This document shows positions 15,513-22,762 of a DNA stretch of 34,896 bases, in pieces (position 1 is the stretch's first letter; every line of letters begins with the position of its first letter). The notes under the pieces were generated by a model that was given only the letters and a program-made list of their open reading frames with translations, was not told where the DNA came from and searched no databases. The DNA lies in the NCBI GenBank assembly GCA_050943615.1, contig JBMNPN010000017.1:1-34896 (forward strand), written 5' to 3'. A program made the position numbers and the translations under genes. Source of the stretch: CACZQA01 sp050943615. Its GTDB lineage: Bacteria; Actinomycetota; Coriobacteriia; Coriobacteriales; QAMH01.

Positions 15513-15563
15513 AGAGAAAAATAAAGCTGCCTGCCCTTGTCGAGCACGTCAAGGGCAGGCAGC
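15513..15563 (-). terminator. Strong intrinsic terminator
   Basis: GCTGCCTGCCCTTG (15526-15539) and CAAGGGCAGGCAGC (15550-15563) make a perfect 14-bp stem with a 10-base loop. On the minus strand it is followed by a T-rich tail (ctttatttttctctct). It ends the secreted-protein gene 18 bp after its stop. Confidence 0.85.
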
Positions 15564-15580
15564 GATGCCACCTGATTCAC

Positions 15581-16219
15581 CTAGTAGGTTTGCGTCATAG
15601 AAGCGGTTTCCTTGAGGACATAGAGCTTCTTCACGGTCTTGCCGCTGACGCTGAACTCGAAGGAGTACCCCTTACCGCTCACGGAAAGAGTGGTCTTGCC
15701 ATCCGCCGTCTGCGTGACGGAACGCTTGATGTACGTACCGGTCTTGCTGGCCTCATTCAGGAGCTTTTGAATCTTTTTCTTGCTGGACTTGGTGGTTTTG
15801 AACTTGCCGGTATTCACCCTCGTGACCTTGTAGTACTTGGTCGACTTGTTGAGCTTGAAGGTCTGCTTGCACTTGACATGCGAATAGGAGATCTTGTGAT
15901 GGCCCTTCTTGAGCTTGCCCTTGTACAGGTGCTTTCCACTGCCCCTCAAGAAGAGCTTCTTGCCCTTGATCTTGGCAGTCTTGACATAATGTTTGGCGTT
16001 AACGCCGGAAACGTTCTTGAACTCCGATGCGCTGTGGGGACCAAAGACATATCCCTCGTAACCGGACATGCCCGTCTTGATCTTGATCTTGGGCATGCTC
16101 TTGGTCGTCTTCGCTTCCGCCTGCTGCGGGGCAATTGCCAGAGCAGAGCTGAAAGCGATGGCCGTCACGGCAGAGAGCGCGATGACGCCTGCCCCCTTGG
16201 CGAATTTCTTGATTTTCAT
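15581..16219 (-). CDS. Secreted Lys-rich protein of unknown function
   Basis: This is a 212-residue protein with a clear Sec signal peptide (MKIKKFAKGA start, hydrophobic core to about residue 30, likely cleavage after AEA at 36) and no lipobox. The mature part is very basic (many Lys-Thr-Lys and Lys-Lys pairs) and beta-like, with repeated short motifs such as KGKKLFLRGSGKHLYKGKLKKG. It may bind cell-wall polymers or another polyanion. I do not recognise a family. The preferred ATG 16219 follows AGGGGG; the frame is open further upstream but that part would displace the signal peptide. A strong terminator follows the gene. Confidence 0.75.
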   Translation of the reverse strand: MKIKKFAKGAGVIALSAVTAIAFSSALAIAPQQAEAKTTKSMPKIKIKTGMSGYEGYVFGPHSASEFKNVSGVNAKHYVKTAKIKGKKLFLRGSGKHLYKGKLKKGHHKISYSHVKCKQTFKLNKSTKYYKVTRVNTGKFKTTKSSKKKIQKLLNEASKTGTYIKRSVTQTADGKTTLSVSGKGYSFEFSVSGKTVKKLYVLKETASMTQTY

Positions 16220-16361
16220 GATTCCCCCTATGAATCGAAGAACTTGCATCATCAAATATACCGCCATGTCCTAGTCCTGCTCAAGAGTCAGCAGTCCAAG
16301 ATTTCCTAAGTTTTACATTTGATAATCGCAGGTCATCAGCGGTTTTTACATGTACGGAAGC

Positions 16362-16396
16362 GCGTGCATGCGCGCGCTGCATGAAAGCATGCACGC
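16362..16396. promoter_or_regulatory. Inverted repeat between divergent genes
   Basis: GCGTGCATGC (16362-16371) and GCATGCACGC (16387-16396) form a perfect 10-bp repeat with a 15-base spacer, 71 bp ahead of the dehydrogenase start and 140 bp ahead of the secreted-protein gene. It may be an operator or an RNA hairpin in the dehydrogenase leader. Confidence 0.4.
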
Positions 16397-16466
16397 AAGG
16401 AGGATGTACGAAGGCCGAATCCCATGAAATACTCACTTTGAAAGTATCACGAGAAAAAGGGGACCC

Positions 16467-17294
16467 ATGAAGACTTGGCTCATCACTGGCTGCACGTCGG
16501 GAATCGGGCTCGGTATACTGCACGCGGTGCTTGCGACAGGCGAAAACGTGGTGGCAGGCGTGCGACATCCAGAAGCTCTTGATTCGCTGACTGCCAAATA
16601 CCCTGACACGCTCGCCATCGTGAAGCTTGACGTCACGGACGATGCCCAACGCCGCAATGCCGTGAAATCCGCACAAGAGCGCTTCGGGCAGGTTGACGTG
16701 CTCGTGAACAATGCAGGTTACGGTTACCGCGCTGCAGTCGAGGAAAGCGACCGTGAGCAAGTGGATCACCTGTTCGAGACCAACCTCTTTGGGCCAGCAG
16801 CGCTCATGAACCTAATCCTGCCCGAGATGCGCAAACGCCGAGATGGAACCATCGTGAACGTGACCTCTATGGGAGCCGTGCGTGCTGCAGTCGGCAATGC
16901 CTATTACTCTGCAACAAAGGCCGCGCTCGAAATGGTGAGCGACGGTCTGCGTAAAGAGCTTGTCGATCTGGGCGTGCGCGTGCTGATGGTGGAGCCAGGC
17001 GCGTTTCGCACAGGGTTCTACGATGCTCTCGAGGGTTCGGCTGAACACATTTCAGACTACGATTCCACTGTCGATGCTTGGCGCGTGGGTCCCGGCATCG
17101 AGCAGCGCCATGACCAGCCCGGCGACCCCGAGGCAGCTGGTCGCGTCATCGTGGAGACAGTCGCCAAAGACGAGATGCCCGAACGCCTCGTGCTGAGCCG
17201 CAGCGCCGTTGATGTTCTGCGCACAGAGTATCAGAAGCGTCTCGAAGAGCTCGACACATGGGAGGACGCCAGCATTTCTGCAGACTATGAATAG
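16467..17294 (+). CDS. Short-chain dehydrogenase/reductase (SDR)
   Basis: This is a 275-residue classical SDR. TGCTSGIG (7-14) binds the cofactor, NNAG is at 81-84, and the catalytic residues are Ser134, Tyr147 and Lys151 (YSATK). Asp/Arg at the end of strand 2 (GVRHPEAL) suggests NADP(H). The C-terminal part (VEPGAFRTGF, then a long helix region) is like the group of oxidoreductases annotated as retinol-dehydrogenase-like SDRs. AAAAAGGGG precedes the ATG. The gene is alone and its substrate is unknown. Confidence 0.88.
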   Translation: MKTWLITGCTSGIGLGILHAVLATGENVVAGVRHPEALDSLTAKYPDTLAIVKLDVTDDAQRRNAVKSAQERFGQVDVLVNNAGYGYRAAVEESDREQVDHLFETNLFGPAALMNLILPEMRKRRDGTIVNVTSMGAVRAAVGNAYYSATKAALEMVSDGLRKELVDLGVRVLMVEPGAFRTGFYDALEGSAEHISDYDSTVDAWRVGPGIEQRHDQPGDPEAAGRVIVETVAKDEMPERLVLSRSAVDVLRTEYQKRLEELDTWEDASISADYE

Positions 17295-17454
17295 TCGCCT
17301 TGTTCAGCGCATTGATAGGTTCCCAAAGTCGGCGATTTCTGCCTCCACCGGCGAATCTGCAAGCGCCTGAATTTATCAGTGATGCTCTATACTCAAATGA
17401 TCTGTTCATAAGGACTATTTAAATCAGGACCGGGCACAGCAGGAGGCAAGCGCA

Positions 17455-18339
17455 ATGAGTGTTGTGACAATCGTCGTTGCCATCTGCATGGCAGTAGCGA
17501 TTGGCATTGCGGTCTATCTGTGGTGGCGGCAGCGCAGCAGGACCACGCTCTCCTTCAAAACGCAGTTCGGGACCGCACGTGTCTACACCATCCTGCAAGA
17601 CGAACGTACAGGGCTCCACCAAGCAAACCCGGGTGACGGAACGCCTGAAATCCCCATCCGCGTGCTCGAGCTGGGAGGCACGCTGCAAAGCGCGACGTTT
17701 CTGGACGAACGTTGCTACGACCTGGTATTCGACTACTTTCGCTGCTTCAACCGTGTCTTCGAGCTCCCGTTCGAAGTGGGGAGCGTCCTCATGTTGGGCG
17801 GCGGGGGCTACGCATGGCCCAAGTACGTCATCAGCCACTATCCCGAAGTGCACATGGACGTGGTGGAAATCGATCCCGTCATCACCTCGATTGCCAAGCG
17901 CTACTTCTACCTCGACCGGCTGATCGTGGAATTCGAGACGGAAGAGACCGGCCGGCTGGAGCTCATCTGCGACGATGCCCGGCATTACCTGGAAACGAGC
18001 GGCGCAACCTATGACGTCATCGTCAACGACTGCTTTGCGGGAAACGATATTCAGGGCCCGCTCGATAGCCCCGAAGTCGTCAAAGCCATCAAGGAGCACC
18101 TCTCCCCTGGCGGTGTGTACGCTGCAAATGTGATCTCGGCGCTGAAGGGAAAGGATGCCCGCGTCATCGCGCTTGCTGAAACGCTCAAGGCGCAGTTCGC
18201 GCACGTCTGGTGCCTGCCCTGCAGCGACCGTCCGCTCGAGAACATGGGCAACAACGTCGTCTTTGCCACAGATGGCCCCTACAGGTTCCGCGGCGCAATA
18301 GAGCTGTTGGGTATGCAGCGCGGACATGAGAAGCCCTGA
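17455..18339 (+). CDS. Membrane-anchored spermidine synthase-like protein
   Basis: This 294-residue protein has an N-terminal transmembrane helix (about 3-23) ending in WWRQRSR. A Rossmann domain of the polyamine synthase type follows: LMLGGGGYAWPKY (about 112-124) for the nucleotide and VVEIDPVI for the ribose. The segment where spermidine synthases keep their catalytic Asp is VIVNDCFAG here rather than the usual DxxDP, so aminopropyl transfer is uncertain. Many such proteins are annotated as spermidine synthase-like or as fused membrane proteins of unknown role. No SAM decarboxylase gene is nearby. AGGAGG lies eight bases ahead of the ATG. Confidence 0.75.
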   Translation: MSVVTIVVAICMAVAIGIAVYLWWRQRSRTTLSFKTQFGTARVYTILQDERTGLHQANPGDGTPEIPIRVLELGGTLQSATFLDERCYDLVFDYFRCFNRVFELPFEVGSVLMLGGGGYAWPKYVISHYPEVHMDVVEIDPVITSIAKRYFYLDRLIVEFETEETGRLELICDDARHYLETSGATYDVIVNDCFAGNDIQGPLDSPEVVKAIKEHLSPGGVYAANVISALKGKDARVIALAETLKAQFAHVWCLPCSDRPLENMGNNVVFATDGPYRFRGAIELLGMQRGHEKP

Positions 18340-18432
18340 GATAGAGCATTGTCCTTTTCTGCGCGCCCGGTCCACAATCGAGACAGTAAACATGCGGCAT
18401 GAGGCTGCAGCCGACAGACAAGGAGACACGAG

Positions 18433-19071
18433 ATGAAGGTACTGCTCGTCAACGGAAGCCCGCACAAAGAGGGGTGCACGCACACGGCGCTCGGGCTCGT
18501 CGCCAAGGCGCTGCAAGAAGACGGCATCGAGACCCAGGAATTCTGGATTGAGCACAAGCCCATCGCCGGCTGCATCGCCTGCCTCAAATGCCGTGAAACG
18601 GGGCGTTGCGTTTTCCGCGGCGATAGCGTCGAGAAGTTCTTGGAGATCGCCCCCGATTTCGACGGCTATGTGTTCGGCTCGCCCGTGCACTACGCCGGGG
18701 TCACGGGCAACATGAAGGCCTTCATGGACCGCATCTTCTATGCCGGGCGCTGCACGGTCCCCGGCTGCTTTGTCCTCAAGCCCGCAGCGGCCGTGGTCTC
18801 CGCACGCCGTGCCGGCACCACCGCCACGCTCGAGCAAATCGACAAGTACTTCGAGATCGAGCAGATGCCCATCGTCTCCTCGCGCTACTGGAACGCGGTG
18901 CACGGCTACACACCCGAAGACGTCATGAGAGACGAGGAAGGCGTGCAGGTCATGAAGGTCCTCGGCCACAACATGGCCTGGATGCTCAAGGCGTTCAAAG
19001 CAGCCGATGACGCCGGCATTCCCCGTCCCGAGCCCTACAAAGACCGAAAGCAGACCAATTTCATCAGGTAG
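18433..19071 (+). CDS. Iron-sulfur flavoprotein (Isf-type, flavodoxin fold)
   Basis: This 212-residue protein has the FMN-binding loop VNGSPHKEGCTHTAL and the second loop GSPVHYAGVTGNMKAFMDR of NADPH-dependent FMN reductases. Four Cys at 47, 50, 53 and 59 give the compact Cys-x2-Cys-x2-Cys-x5-Cys motif that holds a [4Fe-4S] cluster in archaeal and clostridial iron-sulfur flavoproteins. It probably passes electrons between ferredoxin and an acceptor such as a quinone, oxygen or peroxide. AAGGAG precedes the ATG. The stop is 49 bp from the convergent hydrolase gene, with a hairpin between. Confidence 0.82.
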   Translation: MKVLLVNGSPHKEGCTHTALGLVAKALQEDGIETQEFWIEHKPIAGCIACLKCRETGRCVFRGDSVEKFLEIAPDFDGYVFGSPVHYAGVTGNMKAFMDRIFYAGRCTVPGCFVLKPAAAVVSARRAGTTATLEQIDKYFEIEQMPIVSSRYWNAVHGYTPEDVMRDEEGVQVMKVLGHNMAWMLKAFKAADDAGIPRPEPYKDRKQTNFIR

Positions 19072-19076
19072 TCACC

Positions 19077-19110
19077 AGACGACCCGCCTTCCAGTTTGGG
19101 TGGGCCGTCT
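19077..19110. terminator. Hairpin between convergent genes, possible two-way terminator
   Basis: AGACGACCCGCC (19077-19088) can pair with the GGGTGGGCCGTCT segment ending at 19110 with two mispairs that become G-U on the minus strand; the loop is about 9 bases. It sits exactly between two convergent stops. T-runs are weak on both sides. Confidence 0.45.
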
Positions 19111-19119
19111 CCGTGTTCT

Positions 19120-21018
19120 TCACACTTGCTGGTCCCAGAACTCCACGGCACGGTTGATCCAGCCTTCCGCGACCGTGCCCGTTCCCAGCCCAAAGCCGTG
19201 GGATAGCCCGTCGAAGACCTCGATTTCTGCAGGCGTGCCGTTGGCCTTTATGCGCTCGATGCGCCGCTGCATGGTGCGCCAGTTGGCAATGCCGTCGCTC
19301 GTGCCCACGCATGCGTACGTCGGCGGCTCTTCGCCCGTGACCTCCGATACTCCGGTGTACTGCATGACGATGGCAGCAGGCTTCGGGCTCTTCTCACCTG
19401 TGAACTCCCGCGTACCGTATGTCCCGACCCAATCGGCCATCCGCGCACCCGCAGAGCCGCCCCAGATGGAGTAGCCGTCCATGGAGACGCCGAGCTCATC
19501 GGCATGTTCTCTCACGTAGACAATGGCACGGGAAAGGTCCTCGCAGGCGGTCTGCGAACCTGGTCGGTAGATGATCGCGAAGGCGTTGTAGCCCTTGCGG
19601 GCAAGCGTGAGCGCATGCGGAAAGCTGTCGTGCATGGCGCCCACATAGGCAAAGCCGCCTCCTGCGCAGCAAAACGCCGTGCGGGCGCCCTCGTTGCCGC
19701 GGAAGAAGAAAAGCCCCGTGTCCGCCTTGGCAGAATCCCTTGCGATCTCGTCACTGCTGTAGATCGGAATGAAGACCTGTTCTCCCGCTTCTGCCCGCCC
19801 GTGCAGGTAATTGCAGATATCGACCGTCATGTCGGGATCGATCTCGCTGTACCAGACGAGCCCCAGATTGCCGAGCGTGTCGCCGGTCATGTAGCCGGTC
19901 TGGACGGGGAAGATGAGACGCCCCCAGTCGGAAAAGACTTCGTCGTTTCTCACGTCGTCGATGCGCGTGTCGCGCGTGTAGGGGCCGCTCGCAGTCACAG
20001 CGCTGCTCCCCTCCTGCCGTCTGCCGTTGAAGAACAGGCGCATGCCGTTGTAGGTGTACTCGTTCGCCGCATCGCCATCATGCTGATATCCCATGCGCTC
20101 CCGAAAGGCGATGTTGCCATCGTCTAACGAGGACGCGTTAGTGAACATACCGTCGCCGTCGGTGAGCATCGAGTCGATCTGCGAGCTGATGCCCGAGAGC
20201 GCGAAGTCCTGCGATCCCGACATCGAGTAGATGAAGAAATCCCCGCTTTCATGGCCCTGCTCGGTGACCATATGCGCCATCTGCCTGCCACTTGCACCCA
20301 GCCCGCCGCTCATCGGCATGAACCAGCGAAAATAGTCCAGGCAGTACTGGAACGTGTGCCACGTGTTGACCGAGCCCATGGAAAATCCCGCGAACCCCCG
20401 ATGATCGCGGGAAGCGGCAAAGCCCTTGCGCGTCGGCTTTTCCGCATAGGTGCTGTAGCGCGATTCCACTGCCGGCATGAGGTCACCGACGAGCTCGTTG
20501 TGGAAGTTATTGGTCAGGCGCAAGGCGAGCTCGTAGTCGCCACTGTCCTGGTTGCTCGTGTTGTTGTAGGTCAGAAGGACGATGAGCAGCGGCTCGATGA
20601 GGCCGTCCTGGATGGCATGGTCCACGATGTGCTTGAACGGCTGCTCGTGTCCCGACGTGCCCATGAGCGTCGTCTCGTTGCTCCATCCACCGTGGCTCAA
20701 GTACAGGATGTCATATTGCCTTTCCCTGTCATAGCCGTATGGCACGTAGACCCACGCCGTCTTGTGGAGCTGTTGGCTCTTTTTCTCGTAGGTGAACGAC
20801 TCGTACGTGCTGTAGTCGAGCTGCTCCAGACTGCCGGCCTGCTCTGCCGGCTGGTCATAGCCTTGCGGCACGTACTCGAGCTCCTCGGGAATCTGCCCCA
20901 CATCGTAGCCACCGTCCGAAGCTGAGGAGCTTGCCGAAGAGCTGCTAGAACAGCCGGCTAAACCGAGCCCCGCAAGAGCTGCCGCTCCTGCAAGCCCAAA
21001 AAATCCCTTTCTCGTCAT
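19120..21018 (-). CDS. Lipoprotein with two tandem alpha/beta hydrolase domains
   Basis: This is a 632-residue protein. The N-terminus is a lipoprotein signal (MTRKGFFGLAGAAALAGLGL, lipobox LAGC with Cys23), then a Ser-rich linker. The first domain (about 70-330) is like feruloyl/acetyl-xylan esterases of the esterase D type, with nucleophile elbow GFSMG (Ser203). The second (about 425-630) is like BD-FAE/carbohydrate esterases, with an oxyanion region at CCAGGGF, elbow GGSAG (Ser512) and a late His in DGLSHGFG. The enzyme would sit on the outer face of the membrane and could remove acyl or feruloyl groups from plant polysaccharides or phenolic esters. GGGAG lies eight bases ahead of ATG 21018; an in-frame ATG at 21033 is less well placed. 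Fusion of two esterases in one lipoprotein is uncommon. Confidence 0.82.
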   Translation of the reverse strand: MTRKGFFGLAGAAALAGLGLAGCSSSSSASSSASDGGYDVGQIPEELEYVPQGYDQPAEQAGSLEQLDYSTYESFTYEKKSQQLHKTAWVYVPYGYDRERQYDILYLSHGGWSNETTLMGTSGHEQPFKHIVDHAIQDGLIEPLLIVLLTYNNTSNQDSGDYELALRLTNNFHNELVGDLMPAVESRYSTYAEKPTRKGFAASRDHRGFAGFSMGSVNTWHTFQYCLDYFRWFMPMSGGLGASGRQMAHMVTEQGHESGDFFIYSMSGSQDFALSGISSQIDSMLTDGDGMFTNASSLDDGNIAFRERMGYQHDGDAANEYTYNGMRLFFNGRRQEGSSAVTASGPYTRDTRIDDVRNDEVFSDWGRLIFPVQTGYMTGDTLGNLGLVWYSEIDPDMTVDICNYLHGRAEAGEQVFIPIYSSDEIARDSAKADTGLFFFRGNEGARTAFCCAGGGFAYVGAMHDSFPHALTLARKGYNAFAIIYRPGSQTACEDLSRAIVYVREHADELGVSMDGYSIWGGSAGARMADWVGTYGTREFTGEKSPKPAAIVMQYTGVSEVTGEEPPTYACVGTSDGIANWRTMQRRIERIKANGTPAEIEVFDGLSHGFGLGTGTVAEGWINRAVEFWDQQV

Positions 21019-21218
21019 GATTCGATCTCCCATATGCACGACCCGCTTCCACCGCATGAAATGTCATGTTTGCCTAACATGATTATTTCAAGCGAAAAGA
21101 GGCGAATACACTGCCATCTCGGCAAGCTTGGATGCACTCAATGCATGCAGGAGACGGACCTGATTGGCACCATGGCTACATTGGGTAAAGCAATACGCTT
21201 TTCACGGACGTCCAGCCA

Positions 21219-22436
21219 TCAGAAGTTGGGGTCGTGGTGCTTCTTCGTGTGAGCCGGCAGCGAGGTGTCGAGGATGCGCTGCTCGTTTTGGATGATATCG
21301 GGGGCCTCGTAGAGGCGGTTGCGCTGCGAGTCTCCGATCTGCCGCAAGATCCCCTTATCCACGAGTACGTTGATTGCCTCGGAGACCGCCGAGAAGCGCT
21401 TGCCCGTGAGCTCCATCGCGCTCGAGGAATCGAGAATCGGCAAGCCGGGCAGCTCGCGTACGAGCACATCGAGCGCACTGCCCTGCCGCAGGGAGCCGAG
21501 CCGGGCGCGGTAGTAGGCATCGATCTTTCTGAGACTTGCCATGTACGCGCGTACCACCTGCACTGATTTTCCCAGGTCAGAGACACAGCAGCGAATCCAC
21601 TTGTCAAGCGCCTGCAGATAGTCGAAGGCAATGGAATTCGAGGCGTAACGGTACGGCATGAGCAGACGCCGGTAGTTGTCGTAACCCGACGCAAGTGGAA
21701 ATCCTATCGTGGGAATCAAATGCTTCGAGACGCCACGCTGGTGCAGAATCGAAAGCGAGAGGCAACGCTCGGTGCGGTCCATCGACGAGGCAAAAGGACA
21801 GATTGCCTGCAGTTGGAAATGGGCGACCGCCGCCTGCATGGTGGGCGTCAGACGGGGCGTGCGCAAATAGGCAAAGAGGTCGCGCATCAGCAGCGGGACC
21901 TCGTCAGGAGAGGGTGGGACATACGTCTTCCCGATGCAGTCGCCCCCTGGCTTTTTTGGAGAAAGGGGCTGGCGCCGATAATGGAATTCGCCACGGTTCT
22001 CTTCGTTTCGATAGATTCCATGCGCGAGAAAGAGATGGCGGTCGATGAGCTCCTTTTCCGTCACGCGATGCTGCGGAGACGTAAGCGCAATCCCCTCTAT
22101 CACCTTCTGGTAACGAAAGGCGACCCGCGTCGCCTCGACAACATCGGGAGCAAGGTCAAAGGGTCCCTTGGGGACCTTGCCGCTGGAGATCTTTCCCTGC
22201 ACGTCCTGCGAGAGCAGCCAGATCATCTGCCGCAAGTCCGGGACAGGTCCCGTGATGGAGGCAGTCGAGATTGCCTCGAGTCGGCTGAGCGCCCTTCTCA
22301 ACGATGAGCCAAAGGGAAAGCGGACGCTCTCCTCGTCCGCGCGCACGTACTCGCTTTCTGTCTCCGTGGAGAACGCGACGAGCTCCTCGGAAAAGCAATA
22401 GACGCGATTTGCAATCGGCTCAGGCCTGAATACCAT
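21219..22436 (-). CDS. Active-site-dead Fic protein with C-terminal winged helix (probable regulator)
   Basis: This 405-residue protein aligns by eye with full-length Fic proteins: inhibitory helix, GEFHYRRQ flap, TYVPPSPDEVPLLMRDL, core helix AVAHFQLQAI, then the winged helix (LDSSSAMELTGKRFSAVSEA onwards). The motif HPFxDGNGRxGR has become CPFASSMDRTER (213-224), so the catalytic His is Cys213 and the phosphate loop is lost. The inhibitory Ser/Thr-x3-Glu-Gly reads TASITG (58-63), with Glu replaced by Thr62. Loss of both parts together suggests a protein kept for its fold and its DNA-binding wing. It is divergent from the second molybdopterin operon, as the other degenerate Fic protein is from the first. 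GGGGAT precedes ATG 22436. Confidence 0.78.
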   Translation of the reverse strand: MVFRPEPIANRVYCFSEELVAFSTETESEYVRADEESVRFPFGSSLRRALSRLEAISTASITGPVPDLRQMIWLLSQDVQGKISSGKVPKGPFDLAPDVVEATRVAFRYQKVIEGIALTSPQHRVTEKELIDRHLFLAHGIYRNEENRGEFHYRRQPLSPKKPGGDCIGKTYVPPSPDEVPLLMRDLFAYLRTPRLTPTMQAAVAHFQLQAICPFASSMDRTERCLSLSILHQRGVSKHLIPTIGFPLASGYDNYRRLLMPYRYASNSIAFDYLQALDKWIRCCVSDLGKSVQVVRAYMASLRKIDAYYRARLGSLRQGSALDVLVRELPGLPILDSSSAMELTGKRFSAVSEAINVLVDKGILRQIGDSQRNRLYEAPDIIQNEQRILDTSLPAHTKKHHDPNF

Positions 22437-22533
22437 GGATATCCCCGTACTTCTCTATCTCTGCACAAGACCAAGTTATCACAGCAAACCTGCGACGAGA
22501 GAGGTCCGCGTCGCGCAATAGCGGGTATTTCAC

Positions 22534-22563
22534 GGTTTATGTTTCAAACCACGATAAGCGTGG
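22534..22563. promoter_or_regulatory. Two overlapping dyads, candidate operator
   Basis: GGTTT (22534-22538) pairs with AAACC (22546-22550), and CCACG (22549-22553) with CGTGG (22559-22563); the two share bases at 22549-22550. They lie about 100 bp before the pseudo-Fic start and 200 bp before the molybdopterin start, suited to controlling both. Confidence 0.4.
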
Positions 22564-22684
22564 GACAATTTCGCGATTCTGTCTTGTCCTGCGTCAAAAA
22601 GCGGTCCACCATCTCAATCACTGAAGTTGCGCAGCTTCGCCACGTTTTGGTTCGACACGTAAAGACCTAATCGCACGGAAGAGT

Positions 22685-22706
22685 TTTCGGGTGGAGGAGC
22701 CCGAAA
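22685..22706 (+). promoter_or_regulatory. Leader hairpin of the second molybdopterin operon
   Basis: TTTCGGG (22685-22691) and CCCGAAA (22700-22706) form a perfect 7-bp stem with loop TGGAGGAG, 56 bp before the start codon. The loop exposes a Shine-Dalgarno-like GGAGG. It may be an RNA control element or chance. Confidence 0.35.
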
Positions 22707-22762
22707 GGCCTATCTCGTTTCGTGCGCATGCTACGTGTCAAAGAGAGAGAAAGGCGGAGCAA

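Larger units (their letters stand above)
22437..22762. other. Divergent region between second pseudo-Fic and molybdopterin operon
   Basis: This is 326 bases without a gene. It holds two overlapping dyads at 22534-22563 and a leader hairpin at 22685-22706. Single GCGATT (22572) and TAATCGC (22668) half-sites resemble the arms of the dyad ahead of the other molybdopterin gene. No strong consensus promoter was found on either strand. Confidence 0.45.

Noticed and set aside
17419..18969. A 516-codon minus-strand frame
   Set aside because: It lies opposite two well-supported genes (spermidine-synthase-like and flavoprotein) and has no protein-like features.
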